From Siphonodentalium dalli (lineage: Eukaryota; Mollusca; Scaphopoda; Gadilida; Siphonodentaliidae): a stretch of DNA of 64,000 nucleotides. Of this stretch, positions 55,490 through 64,000 are shown piece after piece; position 1 is the stretch's first letter; each line of letters starts with the position of its first letter. The stretch spans positions 212,456,151-212,520,150 of the forward strand of contig CP136065.1 in NCBI GenBank assembly GCA_032622095.1, read 5' to 3'. The notes beneath the pieces are model-generated. The model was not told where the DNA came from. It searched no databases and saw only the letters and a program-made list of their open reading frames with translations. The translations under genes and the position numbers were made by a program.

Positions 55490-55955
55490 GGATTTACTGT
55501 ATGATCATAGGTGAGGTGAATAGGCATACAGGTAGTTATTGTATGGTCATGAAGGATATGAATAGGTATACAAGGAGTGTACATATGGTTGAGTGGGATG
55601 TCCACGGTGAGATGCAAAATAGTTACTGTGTGATCCTGAATGTGTCATGTGGTGAGGGTGTATGGGTGATTGTATATGTACGAACCGAGTGGCTATATGG
55701 CCATTGGTGATGTCATGTGAATAGCTGGAGTGACTCTAGTCATTGTTGTGATGTTTATGTATATCTTCAATATCTATTTGGCCATGAGTGTGGAGGATAG
55801 GCATACATTGGGTGACCGTATGGCCAATGGTGAGGTGAATGTGTATACAAAGATTGACGTATGATCATGAATGGGATGAATATGTATACAGGGAGTGACT
55901 ATATGGTCATATGTCATGTGTATGAGTATACCCGGCGTGCCTGCATTATGACTCA
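55490..55955 (+). repeat. 42-bp minisatellite, block 3 (forward)
   Basis: Units such as GTGACCGTATGGCCAATGG and GTGAATATGTATACAGGGAG are in the same orientation as blocks 1 and 2. The spacing measured between successive GTGAC words is 42-44 bp. Confidence 0.75.
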
Positions 55956-56935
55956 CCATAACATTGACCATAGCGTCACTCCAGGTATATATATGGACAT
56001 CACAAGTTACCATATATCCACTCGCTGCATACACATACCCTCAACCATGACACGAGGTATACTCCCACACCTGGCATATGGTCATATAGTCACCCCATGT
56101 GTACCTATTCAAAACATTCATACATGATCATAGTCAATCCTTGTATACATATTCACCTCACCATTGGCCATAAGTCACTCCCGGTATACATATCCGTAAC
56201 ACCATAGCCAAATAGAAACTCAGGATATACTAATACACCCCAGCCATGACCGTAGAGTCACACCATGTATACACATGCACCTCATTCATGGCCACATAGC
56301 CACTCGCTTTGTACACATACCCCTCACCCATGACCATACAGCCATACTTGTGTATACCCGTACACCCTACACATGACCATACAGCCACGAGTCACCATGC
56401 AAGAATATCAGGTATTCTCCTACACCTGACACATGACAATATAGTCACTCCATGTATACATATTAACCACATTCAGGATCATATAGTCACTCCTTGTATA
56501 CCTATTCACCTCATAATTTACCATACAGTCAATAACTGTATACCTATTCGCCACACCCATAGTCATATAACCATTCGATATATACATATGCAGCCCATCC
56601 ATAACCATATAGTCACTCCGGGTATACATATACACCTCACCAATGGCCATTCAGCCCTTCCAGATATACCAATACCCACACACACGACCACTGATACCTT
56701 CCATACTTGCATATACACCTCAGACAATTCAGCAACTCACTGTATACGTCATCGTGATCATACAGTTATGGTTCATACACACCATTGAAAATACATCCAC
56801 GACATATATAAATATACATCCCACCCTTTACCACAAGGGCATTCCCTATATACCCACACGCTCGTCAGTGACAATCCAGCTTCCTCCTGGTATGCACATA
56901 CACTTCAATCATGACCGTACAGTCATTCCATGTAC
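55956..56935 (-). repeat. 42-bp minisatellite, block 4 (reverse)
   Basis: The same unit appears in reverse complement: ATAGTCACTCC.TGTATACAT and CACCTCACCAATGGCCAT repeat at ~42 bp (for example 56,446 and 56,488). It meets block 3 head to head at about 55,955. The 56,309-56,788 open frame is a repeat by-product. Confidence 0.75.
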
Positions 56936-56964
56936 AGTACAAAGCCTGTGGTTTTTTCAAAACC

Positions 56965-57290
56965 ACACGTGGCCAACATTTTAACACGGTAAAATCGCGC
57001 GTGGTCTTAGCGTGGTCAACTTCAGAAAAATGACCAGCGTGTTCAAAAACAGTCTGAACACGGCGTGTACATGCCGTGGTCATCCGAGTTCACGCCGTGG
57101 TCATCCGTGTTGAAGTCGTGTTCTTAGCGTGATCAATTTCGGCAAAATGGCCAGCGTGTTCATAAACGGTCTGAACACGGCGTGTACATGCCGTGGTCAT
57201 CTGAGTGCACGCCGTGGTCATCCGTGTTGAAGTCGTGTTCATGCCGTGTTAATAGCGTGGTCAGTCGTGTTTACGGCGTGGTCTGCATCC
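56965..57290 (+). repeat. 117-bp tandem repeat built on CGTGGTCA words
   Basis: AGCGTG(G/A)TCAA at 57,010 recurs at 57,127. The unit itself is made of GCCGTGGTCATC.GTGTT and GAACACGGCGTGTACATGCC sub-repeats. About 2.5 units are present. It is GC-richer than the surroundings. Confidence 0.8.
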
Positions 57291-57584
57291 CAGTCAGGGA
57301 CAGTGCGGGAGGTGTGAATAATCCGCGACATCAAAGAGTTGCCGCAGTATTACTTGCGGTAGGATTTTTTCGGGTATATTTGGCCCGGAATGATTTCGTC
57401 AATGAATAAAGAATTGTCAGATAAAATCTTTTATAATAAAAAACAATTTCATATATTGAATTATATATATATATATATATGCATATTTGTTAATCCGTGT
57501 CAATGGCCTTTATATCCGTGTCATGTTTTGTTGTCGCATTTTATTTTAGTTGGCATTAATATTTTCTTGTGTTTCCCGGCCATA

Positions 57585-58064
57585 GCTAACAGACAGACAG
57601 ACAAACAAACAAACAAACAGAAGTCCCAAACTATATATTAGATCATTTGTGGGTACCCGTTTCAAGGTGAAGGTCACCTCGGGTGGAAAAACTGACCCGA
57701 TGAAAATCTCCCCAAATTCCCAGGAACCCCTAAGTACGAACACAGACTTAAGAATCACACAACACGCTCATGTCTGTACACAGGCACAACACGCTCATGT
57801 CTGGACACATACACGCTCTTTATCAACGACACTGCGGATACGAACGCTCTTTAACTATCACGCAATTAACCCATGAATTCCCATTGCGGTGGCGGGGGGG
57901 GGGGGGTGGAGAATGAGTGCTCTGACGTTCTCAGAAGCGGTCCGATGACCATTCCCGCGGTTTTTACCCTCAGATAGCAAGTTTGGGCTAAATCCGCCCG
58001 GCAGTTTTCCCGGCCATAGCTAAAGGACAAACAACAAACAGAAGTCCTAAAATATAAAGTAGAT
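57585..58064 (-). mobile_element. HINE-like element ends, remnants
   Basis: Two minus-strand 5' ends are seen: TCTAATATATAGTTTGGGAC with (GTTT/GTCT)n at 57,590-57,641, and a more decayed TCTACTTTATATTTTAGGAC with similar tract at 58,015-58,062. Both are preceded on the plus strand by TTCCCGGCCATAGCTAA. No CTAG-hairpin 3' end was found, so they are fragments. Confidence 0.5.
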
Positions 58065-58341
58065 TAAATGCAGATATTCTCGAATGTGAAACCGGTTTCG
58101 TTAGTTTACCGTAGACAGTTGCGTCCCGAATTGAGAAGTAAATAATTACAATTGAGCGTAGTTTAGACGGTACTTTTGATTTGTTTGAGATTTTCGGCGA
58201 TGCTACATTTCCCCAGTTGGCATAGCACCTGAATACTGACTTATCAGGTTATACGCAACAGAACAAGTCCATAATATAAGTTAGCCTGTGCCAGCGCTAA
58301 CAAGATATCATATTTGTAGTTTGAGATCGGTTATCATTGCT

Positions 58342-58742
58342 TTAACCCTTTACCCAACAGAACGACCCTGTGCCAATGCATTCTCTTTATATATGCGAGT
58401 CGACCATAGGTCGCCTCGCATATATAAGAGAATGCATTGGCTTAACACATTAAAAATTATAAAATTGTTAAAGAATGTAAGAAAAAATGGTCAAAAGTGT
58501 TAAAAAAAGATTTATTTTAGGCCAATGCATTCTCTTATATATGCGATGCGACCTATGGTCGACTCGCATATATAAGAGAATGCATTGGCACAGGGCATAA
58601 CTGTAACTATCACAATGTGGTCAAGGAGCCGGTTCCAATGATACCCATATTTGTATGGTTCTATTGAGACAGACCGAAGATATTTTAGGCTGTTGAAGCT
58701 TTATTTGGCCGGTTTTGGCCGGTTTGTTGGGTAAAGGGTTAA
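58342..58742. mobile_element. Double-hairpin MITE, copy C (TTAACCCTTTACCC ends)
   Basis: TTAACCCTTTACCCAACA at 58,342 is matched by TGTTGGGTAAAGGGTTAA ending at 58,742. Inside lie CCCTGTGCC and the two foldbacks (58,373-58,440 and 58,522-58,588), almost identical to those of copies A and B, but the outer arms TGTGACCC...GTAAGTC are absent. A further ~140 bp of element-specific sequence follows the second foldback. Confidence 0.8.
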
Positions 58743-60282
58743 CAGTGATCTAGAACAGTCTTAACCATGCTAAATGAACAATAACTCTTAAAATGACTTA
58801 AATGTTCTGCAGTTTCGTCAAAAGTCACAATATTGAAAATAAAATAAAAGTTACCTAATTATGAATTTTATCAAGAATATACTAAAAGTATAGTATAATG
58901 ATAATATGAATGTGATATTACCCACAAAAGACTTTGTGTGAACCGAGAATTTAATTCAACGCAGAAGTCTTGTTAAAGTAAACTTATCGGGGACTCCTCT
59001 GTGTTGAGTGCTTTGCGTATAGCACACTTTACTCACTACTGTATCATAATATGGATTTTTGTTTATTAACAAACCGTACGGTCTTGACAATAACATGCTA
59101 TTTATGATTTTACACAATATGTCTATAAATTTATATTCTTTCTGTTTATGGCGGTCTTAACCGATGCCACATTTTAAAAGAGCAACACCCATCGCGATGA
59201 CAATACTTATACTTAAGTGTCAATCGTATATACCACACTATAACAGGTTGCTGAACGTTCTAGCATTCCATGAAGCAACAAAGAGTTCAGGTCGGTACAA
59301 CCAATCTAGATCTATATTAAGTTCATTCGTTGTGTGTTCTTAGTGTTTCAGCCATGTGTATTGGCTACTATGCAAACTGAATCTATAGAAGGTGTTAAAG
59401 ATAACGTACCGTTTGATGCGTTTCATTTCAGACTGAAGTGGCACCACGCCATTAAAAACCCATATCGATAAATATTTAATGCATGCACTGATCGATACAA
59501 AAGGACGATCGGTTCTTAATTTCACGCTCGGAGTTCAGCCAGTGTCTTGTTGTCGTATATGACGTCGGTGATAGCCTATATTTTTGTAGTTCATCAATAG
59601 ATGGATGGATCGATAAATGCCACTCAAAAAGACGACAATTTCCCCGTCAATTAAATAGACCCGATATATCAACCAGCAATTAACACGTTCTTCAAGTAAC
59701 CTTCAAGTAATGATTAGTGTCGATTAGTGAAATACCATTGTCTTTTAACATCTATCGGATTCGTTTTACCGTGAAAGAACTATAGTTTGAAAGGGAATAA
59801 AGGTAATCGAAATGATGATTCGGGATCGTTTTGCAGACAACTATTGTTTTCGGTATGTTGTGGTTCTATCTTACCACACAACACAAAAAACTCCTGGCAT
59901 GTGGTAGATAACTAAGAGAAGTTATATTGAGCACTACAGCTACCCGGATATCGAATTAGTTCATCGCAAAAACAGTTGTATGAGGGTTAATTATTGCAAG
60001 CAGATACTGTCTATACGGTTTAAATATGATAAGGTGTCGGCTTCGAACATATTTTACATCCATATTGTTCCATGTGGCAATAAGACTTATATACAAAGAA
60101 TGATTCAGACATTGTCAATATTGAAATAGAACAAGATGGTACTAAAAATTATATCCACATGCGTTATTGACCACTATGGTTCCGGTCCCCAATGTGCATG
60201 AAAGCAGATGGAACATGTCAGTTCTTAACACACCTCGCGTTCGCGTACTTCGGACAATAAATAACTGTGGTTTACGGTCTTA
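58743..60282. other. No recognisable feature
   Basis: Stop-dense AT-rich sequence. A minus-strand frame at 59,340-59,525 has no domain or splice support. Confidence 0.4.
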
Positions 60283-60618
60283 TTGTTCGATATATCGCTT
60301 CGGTGTTGCGATCATCCTGTAGAGAATTTAATTCCGGTTCCAACAGTACCCCAACGGACGTTTCGTACCACAACGGTACTTAGGACAGATTGGAACTCAG
60401 ATCGCGACTTGACAAAACGTCATCCGTTATTCATGTTTATTTTAAAGATGATAAAGCTGCAGGCGTACACATGTGATGAATGCAACATGGTGTATAAATC
60501 GCAAGCATCTGGGACAACGACCCTTCTATGGAATCATCTGTCCAAGAAGCATCCAGCAGTACATAAACAGGCTACACTGCGCCTGTTGTTGCATCTTCAA
60601 GTTTATAATAACGGGTGA
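60283..60618 (+). CDS. BED-type zinc finger protein or hAT transposase fragment
   Basis: A 111-codon frame contains, at residues 62-94, YTCDECNMVYKSQ then SGTTTLLWNHLSKKHPAVHK: Cys64-x2-Cys67...His85-x4-His90 with the 'G.T.L..HL.KKHP' that defines BED fingers. BED fingers bind DNA and sit at the N-terminus of hAT transposases and derived ZBED host proteins. Here the finger is followed by only about 20 residues and a stop; no hAT catalytic region follows. It may be a truncated transposase, or an exon of a longer gene. The true start is uncertain because the sequence before residue 55 is not conserved-looking and the first codon is TTG. Confidence 0.55.
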   Translation: MFDISLRCCDHPVENLIPVPTVPQRTFRTTTVLRTDWNSDRDLTKRHPLFMFILKMIKLQAYTCDECNMVYKSQASGTTTLLWNHLSKKHPAVHKQATLRLLLHLQVYNNG

Positions 60619-60939
60619 TTCCGAATGTTGATTTGCAATTTTGCATGCACGTGCAATCTGTACAAATTTTGCGTGATTTTAGTTCCAATAATCCGTTTAG
60701 TGATGATATTTTAATCGCCGTGACGGTCGCATGGACGTTTTAATCAATTATCAATTGAAGTTAATAGTATTTTAAATGACGGTTCATCGCCACATGAGTT
60801 ATGATGGAACTTAGTGCATGTAGTTCATGGAACATTTCGTCTAATCGTTGACAAAACATGCCCAATTGAGAATGCAACATACAGATATGATTCGATTCGA
60901 TATTCGATTCGATTTCCTGAATTCGATTCGATCAAAATC

Positions 60940-62390
60940 TCCAATTCGCAGGACCCTAGAGTAACATTTTCTAAGTTAACCTCGTGGGGTATGTTATAAC
61001 GTCGAGATATACACTCTTATAACTAATGTGTAGAAACGATTACAAATCAAATGTGTAAACCCGGTTAATACACATAGCAATGTGTAGTTTTACATACAAA
61101 TACATTGACAAGTGCCGTTTTACACATAATGTGTATATTTTGTTACACACAATTGTGTAAGAACGTAGACATGCGCATTGCGGTGCCTTTAGTTTCATAG
61201 TCTGCTACGTGACGGCCATATTGTTTGAGTATATTTTTTGGAATACAATCTACAGCGATCGTAGACAAGGATGTAAGTTCAGAATTCCAATTTTTGGGTT
61301 TAGTATTAATAGTATATGAGGATTTATTTGTTAAAACATTCATGGCGATTACTGCCCTTAGACTCTTGTTATGATTGTTGTAATAATACTAATATTATGC
61401 AACCACGCCTCGACCCTGGTTTGTTCATTCAAAGCAAAAACTCACAGTACAGAACAAAATACTACATACCACTATGCGCCATGACAGTTTTAACATCTAA
61501 ATCTGCATATATCTTTAATACTATACCCACAGATCGGACTACTGAACTTGCATTTCTTGTCTACAAACTGTGTGTAAGAACTTACACAAAATGTGTAAGG
61601 GATATGTGTTGATTTTATACACACAGTTGTGTATAAATGTGTAAAAAATTACCCATTTATGTGTAAAAATTGTTACACAATTTGTGTACGAATATGAAAC
61701 TACACATATACTACACAAATATGTTTAAGATCAAAATTGAATACTGATTGTGTAGCAGGGCTACACATTTTGTGTAGAAACCCTACACATTAGTCATAAG
61801 AGTGTAGTGTCCACGGGGCCATGGGTCCTCCCGGGCGGTCCCGGGCGGTCTCAGTGTTCTTTTTGTTTATATACCATTTTATCGGATTTTGAGGGGTTAA
61901 TAACACCGGCCGGAGTTGAGCGAGTGAGTAACATTTTCTAGGTTGACCTCGTGGGGTATGTCGCTATGTTATAACGTCAAATATATAGTGTCGACGGGTC
62001 CATGGGCCGCCCGGGCGGTCCCGGGCGGTCGCAAGGTTCCTTTTGTTTATACACTATTTTACCGGAATTGGAGGGGTTAATAACATCGCCGTAGACGCGT
62101 CAACGAGTCAATATATGGAATTAACACTCAGGTGTATTGCACTGCCGAGAATCACCAAAATAATCTGTCTGAAAACACACGAAGACAGTTTTCAAGACAC
62201 CAGTAATCACCCAGGCTCTTTTAGCCAATATCGGCATTTGTGGGGTTAATATGACCGTCTGGAGACGAGCGAGCGAGTACATTTGTCTATGTTGACCTCA
62301 GGTGGCATGTCGCTGCGTTATAACGTCGAGATATTGTCTCCACGTGGGGCAACCCGGGCGGTCCCGGGCGGTAATTAGTCACACCGCTGA
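60940..62390 (+). repeat. Tandem repeat of ~300-bp units with CCCGGGCGGTC motif
   Basis: Three diverged copies of GTAACATTTTCTA.GTT.ACC, CTCGTGGGGTATG, GTTATAACGTCGAGATA, then GTGTCCACGGG..CATGGG and CCCGGGCGGTCCCGGGCGGT are seen at about 60,961 (split by a MITE), 61,927 and 62,275. The second unit contains about 170 bp of extra sequence. Confidence 0.7.
61012..61804. mobile_element. TA-flanked MITE with long terminal inverted repeats
   Basis: CACTCTTATAACTAATGTG at the left and its inverse (one mismatch) at the right are flanked by TA (61010-61011 and 61805-61806). Inverted similarity continues for more than 300 bp: the left arm's GTAGACAAGGATG.AAGTTCA and TTAAAACATTCATGGCG recur inverted near 61,480-61,565. 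Subterminal regions are dense in TGTGTA/TACACA. TA duplication suggests Tc1/mariner-type mobilisation. The small frames on both strands that look alike (..LTSKSAY.. / ..LTNKSSY..) are the two arms. Confidence 0.85.
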
Positions 62391-62408
62391 ACAGGTCTAG
62401 AGTCATTA

Positions 62409-62455
62409 CATGATTTGTACACAACATAGACTCCACGTCCTACGCACACACATGC
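62409..62455 (+). repeat. Direct repeat pair R7, left
   Basis: CATGATTTGTACA.AACATAG then ACTCCACGTCCTACGC recurs at 63,952-63,995. The two lie 1.54 kb apart in the same orientation. Confidence 0.75.
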
Positions 62456-62597
62456 GTGATGCATTGGACATCGGAGAGACAATTTCACACGGAGTTTACG
62501 GATATGGGACATCAGTTACAGAGTACAGTTTCGAATCGCGGGATAAGACGATTGCGTCCCGGACATCTGCCCCTCAAAGATTGCCCAAGATATTTTT

Positions 62598-62640
62598 TTA
62601 GATCAGATTAGATACTTTATTCGCAAAAAAACATTTACAT
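62598..62640 (-). mobile_element. LINE 3' end, minus strand
   Basis: The minus strand reads GCGAATAAAGTATCTAATCT then GATCT. An AATAAAG followed by ATCTAATCT-type repeats is characteristic of CR1-like LINE 3' tails. No coding part was recognised upstream on the minus strand, so it is a short 3' remnant. Confidence 0.45.
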
Positions 62641-63951
62641 TACAACATGCAGTGAGAACAAGTGGAGATTTTTTTTTGTACAGGGGCAGTATGGCCAGGA
62701 TTGGTCGTCTTCCTACTGCCCTTTTTTAAATTACCGTTATAGTTGTATTGATGGACATAACTTTCAAAACAGTAAATTTTAGTTTCTTTTTTGAATTTAC
62801 CAGGACTATTTCAGTTGCATTGGTGAAAAATCATTTTCAAAATTTTATTTAAATTAAAATAACTAAATTTTGCAATACCACACTAAGCAGCACTAAGCCC
62901 CAAAAACGAACGGTAACTACACTATTTGTCTAACTGTACTTAATTTATCTGACCTCTTTGTCTTCGATGGTGTCTGCATGGTGTTATATCATAATGCTCT
63001 GAAGAAGCCAATGTGTTTTCAAAACACTGGTGTTTCATAATCAGCTGACCAACTAATCACTGGCCACTGTGATTTAAAAGTTGAAACTTGAATTGACCCA
63101 TACGTTAATTAATTTCAATAAAGTATATAAAAATAAATATTATTGTAAAACTTATGGGAGGGCACTTGACATGAGGTCGAATGTACACACGCATGTTATG
63201 GTCATCAATAAAAGTAAATACCCTAAATGTCCCGTCAAGATATTTTCGATCTAACAACAGGAAGATGTAAATCTATAAGATTCAATAAATATATATAGTC
63301 ATATGTTCCTGTCAAAATATTCGATTTATTTAGTATTAAGTTAGCAATCTTCTTGAAATAATGCACGTGTATCGGTACCATTGCGACTCCCATATATAAG
63401 TTATTTTTATGAATAATCGCGGTGTGGTGGTGTCTTTACTTTTTCTGGACCAATTTTCACAATCGACGGGTTGAATTTCGATGAAATTTCCGTTAAATAA
63501 AATGGTGCTGCTCATTTGCCAATTTGAGCAGCAATTTCGAGAATATAATTTGGACTATGGAGGTGATAATTAATTACGTAACGCCCACACCACAAGCTCC
63601 TCCTCCAATATAAATATATATTTCATTGTACGCGCGGGTGGTTTTGATGCCACATACCCAATGGACAGGCGGGGAACAATCCCCTTCTTGGTACGACCGA
63701 ACCTGACATCGAATGAGTTAATTTAGTGCAAATGTCCATATCTCATATAAAAAATATCGACGGTTTCCTTTTCACTGACTTCACCCATGGCCGCTTTTTG
63801 AAACGCATAGCAGGAAATGGCACCCTTTTGATAATCTCTAACCAATGGCTTGATTAGCCCATTGTCTCATTTTTGTCCGTCCGTTATTAATTTCCTGGTG
63901 CCTGAGGAATATATAATAACAGTGAAAACTGAACAGGGCTACATGCATTGC
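62641..63951. other. No recognisable feature
   Basis: AT-rich sequence between the two R7 copies. No coding signal and no clear terminal repeats beyond R7 itself. Confidence 0.4.
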
Positions 63952-63995
63952 ATGATTTGTACAAAACATAGACTCCACGTCCTACGCCCATACAT
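63952..63995 (+). repeat. Direct repeat pair R7, right
   Basis: Second copy of the 62,409 sequence, running to the window edge, so its full length is unknown. Confidence 0.75.
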
Positions 63996-64000
63996 GCTTG

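Noticed and set aside
56309-56788. 159-codon frame of His/Thr/Ile-rich repeats
   Set aside because: Direct translation of the reverse-oriented 42-bp minisatellite; the opposite strand is open too.
1-64000. tRNA, rRNA or tRNA-derived SINE
   Set aside because: No convincing A/B box pair with cloverleaf potential and no rRNA core sequence was seen on either strand by eye; a covariance-model scan would decide.

Overview
The window looks like intergenic and intronic DNA from a marine invertebrate, most likely a lophotrochozoan such as a mollusc. The evidence is AT-rich sequence with no long host reading frames, splice-like exon borders, CR1/L2-like LINEs (one with a virus-like 2A peptide), a C-type-lectin-like exon, and Helitron-related elements of the HINE/'pearl' type with (GTCT)n tracts and ~122-bp core repeats. 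The phylum is an inference. There is no rRNA, tRNA, CRISPR array or prokaryotic operon.

Layout. 1-4.3 kb: a broken DUF6589-like gene, a minus-strand PHD-finger-like fragment, and three phase-compatible candidate exons with a hairpin MITE in the first intron. 4.6-6.8 kb: a decayed LINE. 9.2-12.1 kb: a CR1/L2-like ORF2 with a 2A sequence, apurinic-type endonuclease and reverse transcriptase, disabled by frameshifts and a stop. A TTAA-flanked MITE (12.07-12.72 kb) joins it to a LINE ORF1 (12.7-14.2 kb), which is itself split by a hAT fossil. 16.8-18 kb: an orphan terminal exon, a second copy of the hairpin MITE and a dispersed repeat. 20.0-22.4 kb: a 120-bp hairpin and an inverted repeat pair.

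22.7-25.5 kb: a head-to-tail array of four HINE-like elements, one split by a LINE 3' fragment. 25.9-26.8 kb: simple tandem arrays. 28.4-30.5 kb: a TTAA MITE and a dispersed repeat interrupted by a minus-strand CR1 fragment. 33.2-36.4 kb: a 42-bp minisatellite split by another LINE 3' fragment. 40.7-44.0 kb: a four-copy ~730-bp tandem array carrying the hairpin module. 45.9-46.2 kb: the last exon of a C-type-lectin-like gene on the minus strand.

48.3-49.6 kb: a degenerate tandem array. 50.6-53.5 kb: two minus-strand HINE-like elements, the larger loaded with TCAAGGTCA sites. 55.5-57.3 kb: the 42-bp minisatellite in head-to-head inversion, then a 117-bp tandem repeat. 58.3-58.7 kb: a third context for the hairpin module. 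60.3-62.4 kb: a BED zinc finger and a TA-flanked long-TIR MITE whose empty site survives in an adjacent tandem copy.

Almost everything recognisable is mobile or repetitive. The only plausible host coding pieces are the lectin exon, the 2.7-4.3 kb exons and the 16.8 kb exon. The most unusual signal is a compact double-hairpin module (two ~67-bp near-perfect foldbacks in mutual inversion) that recurs inside elements with at least three different terminal sequences.
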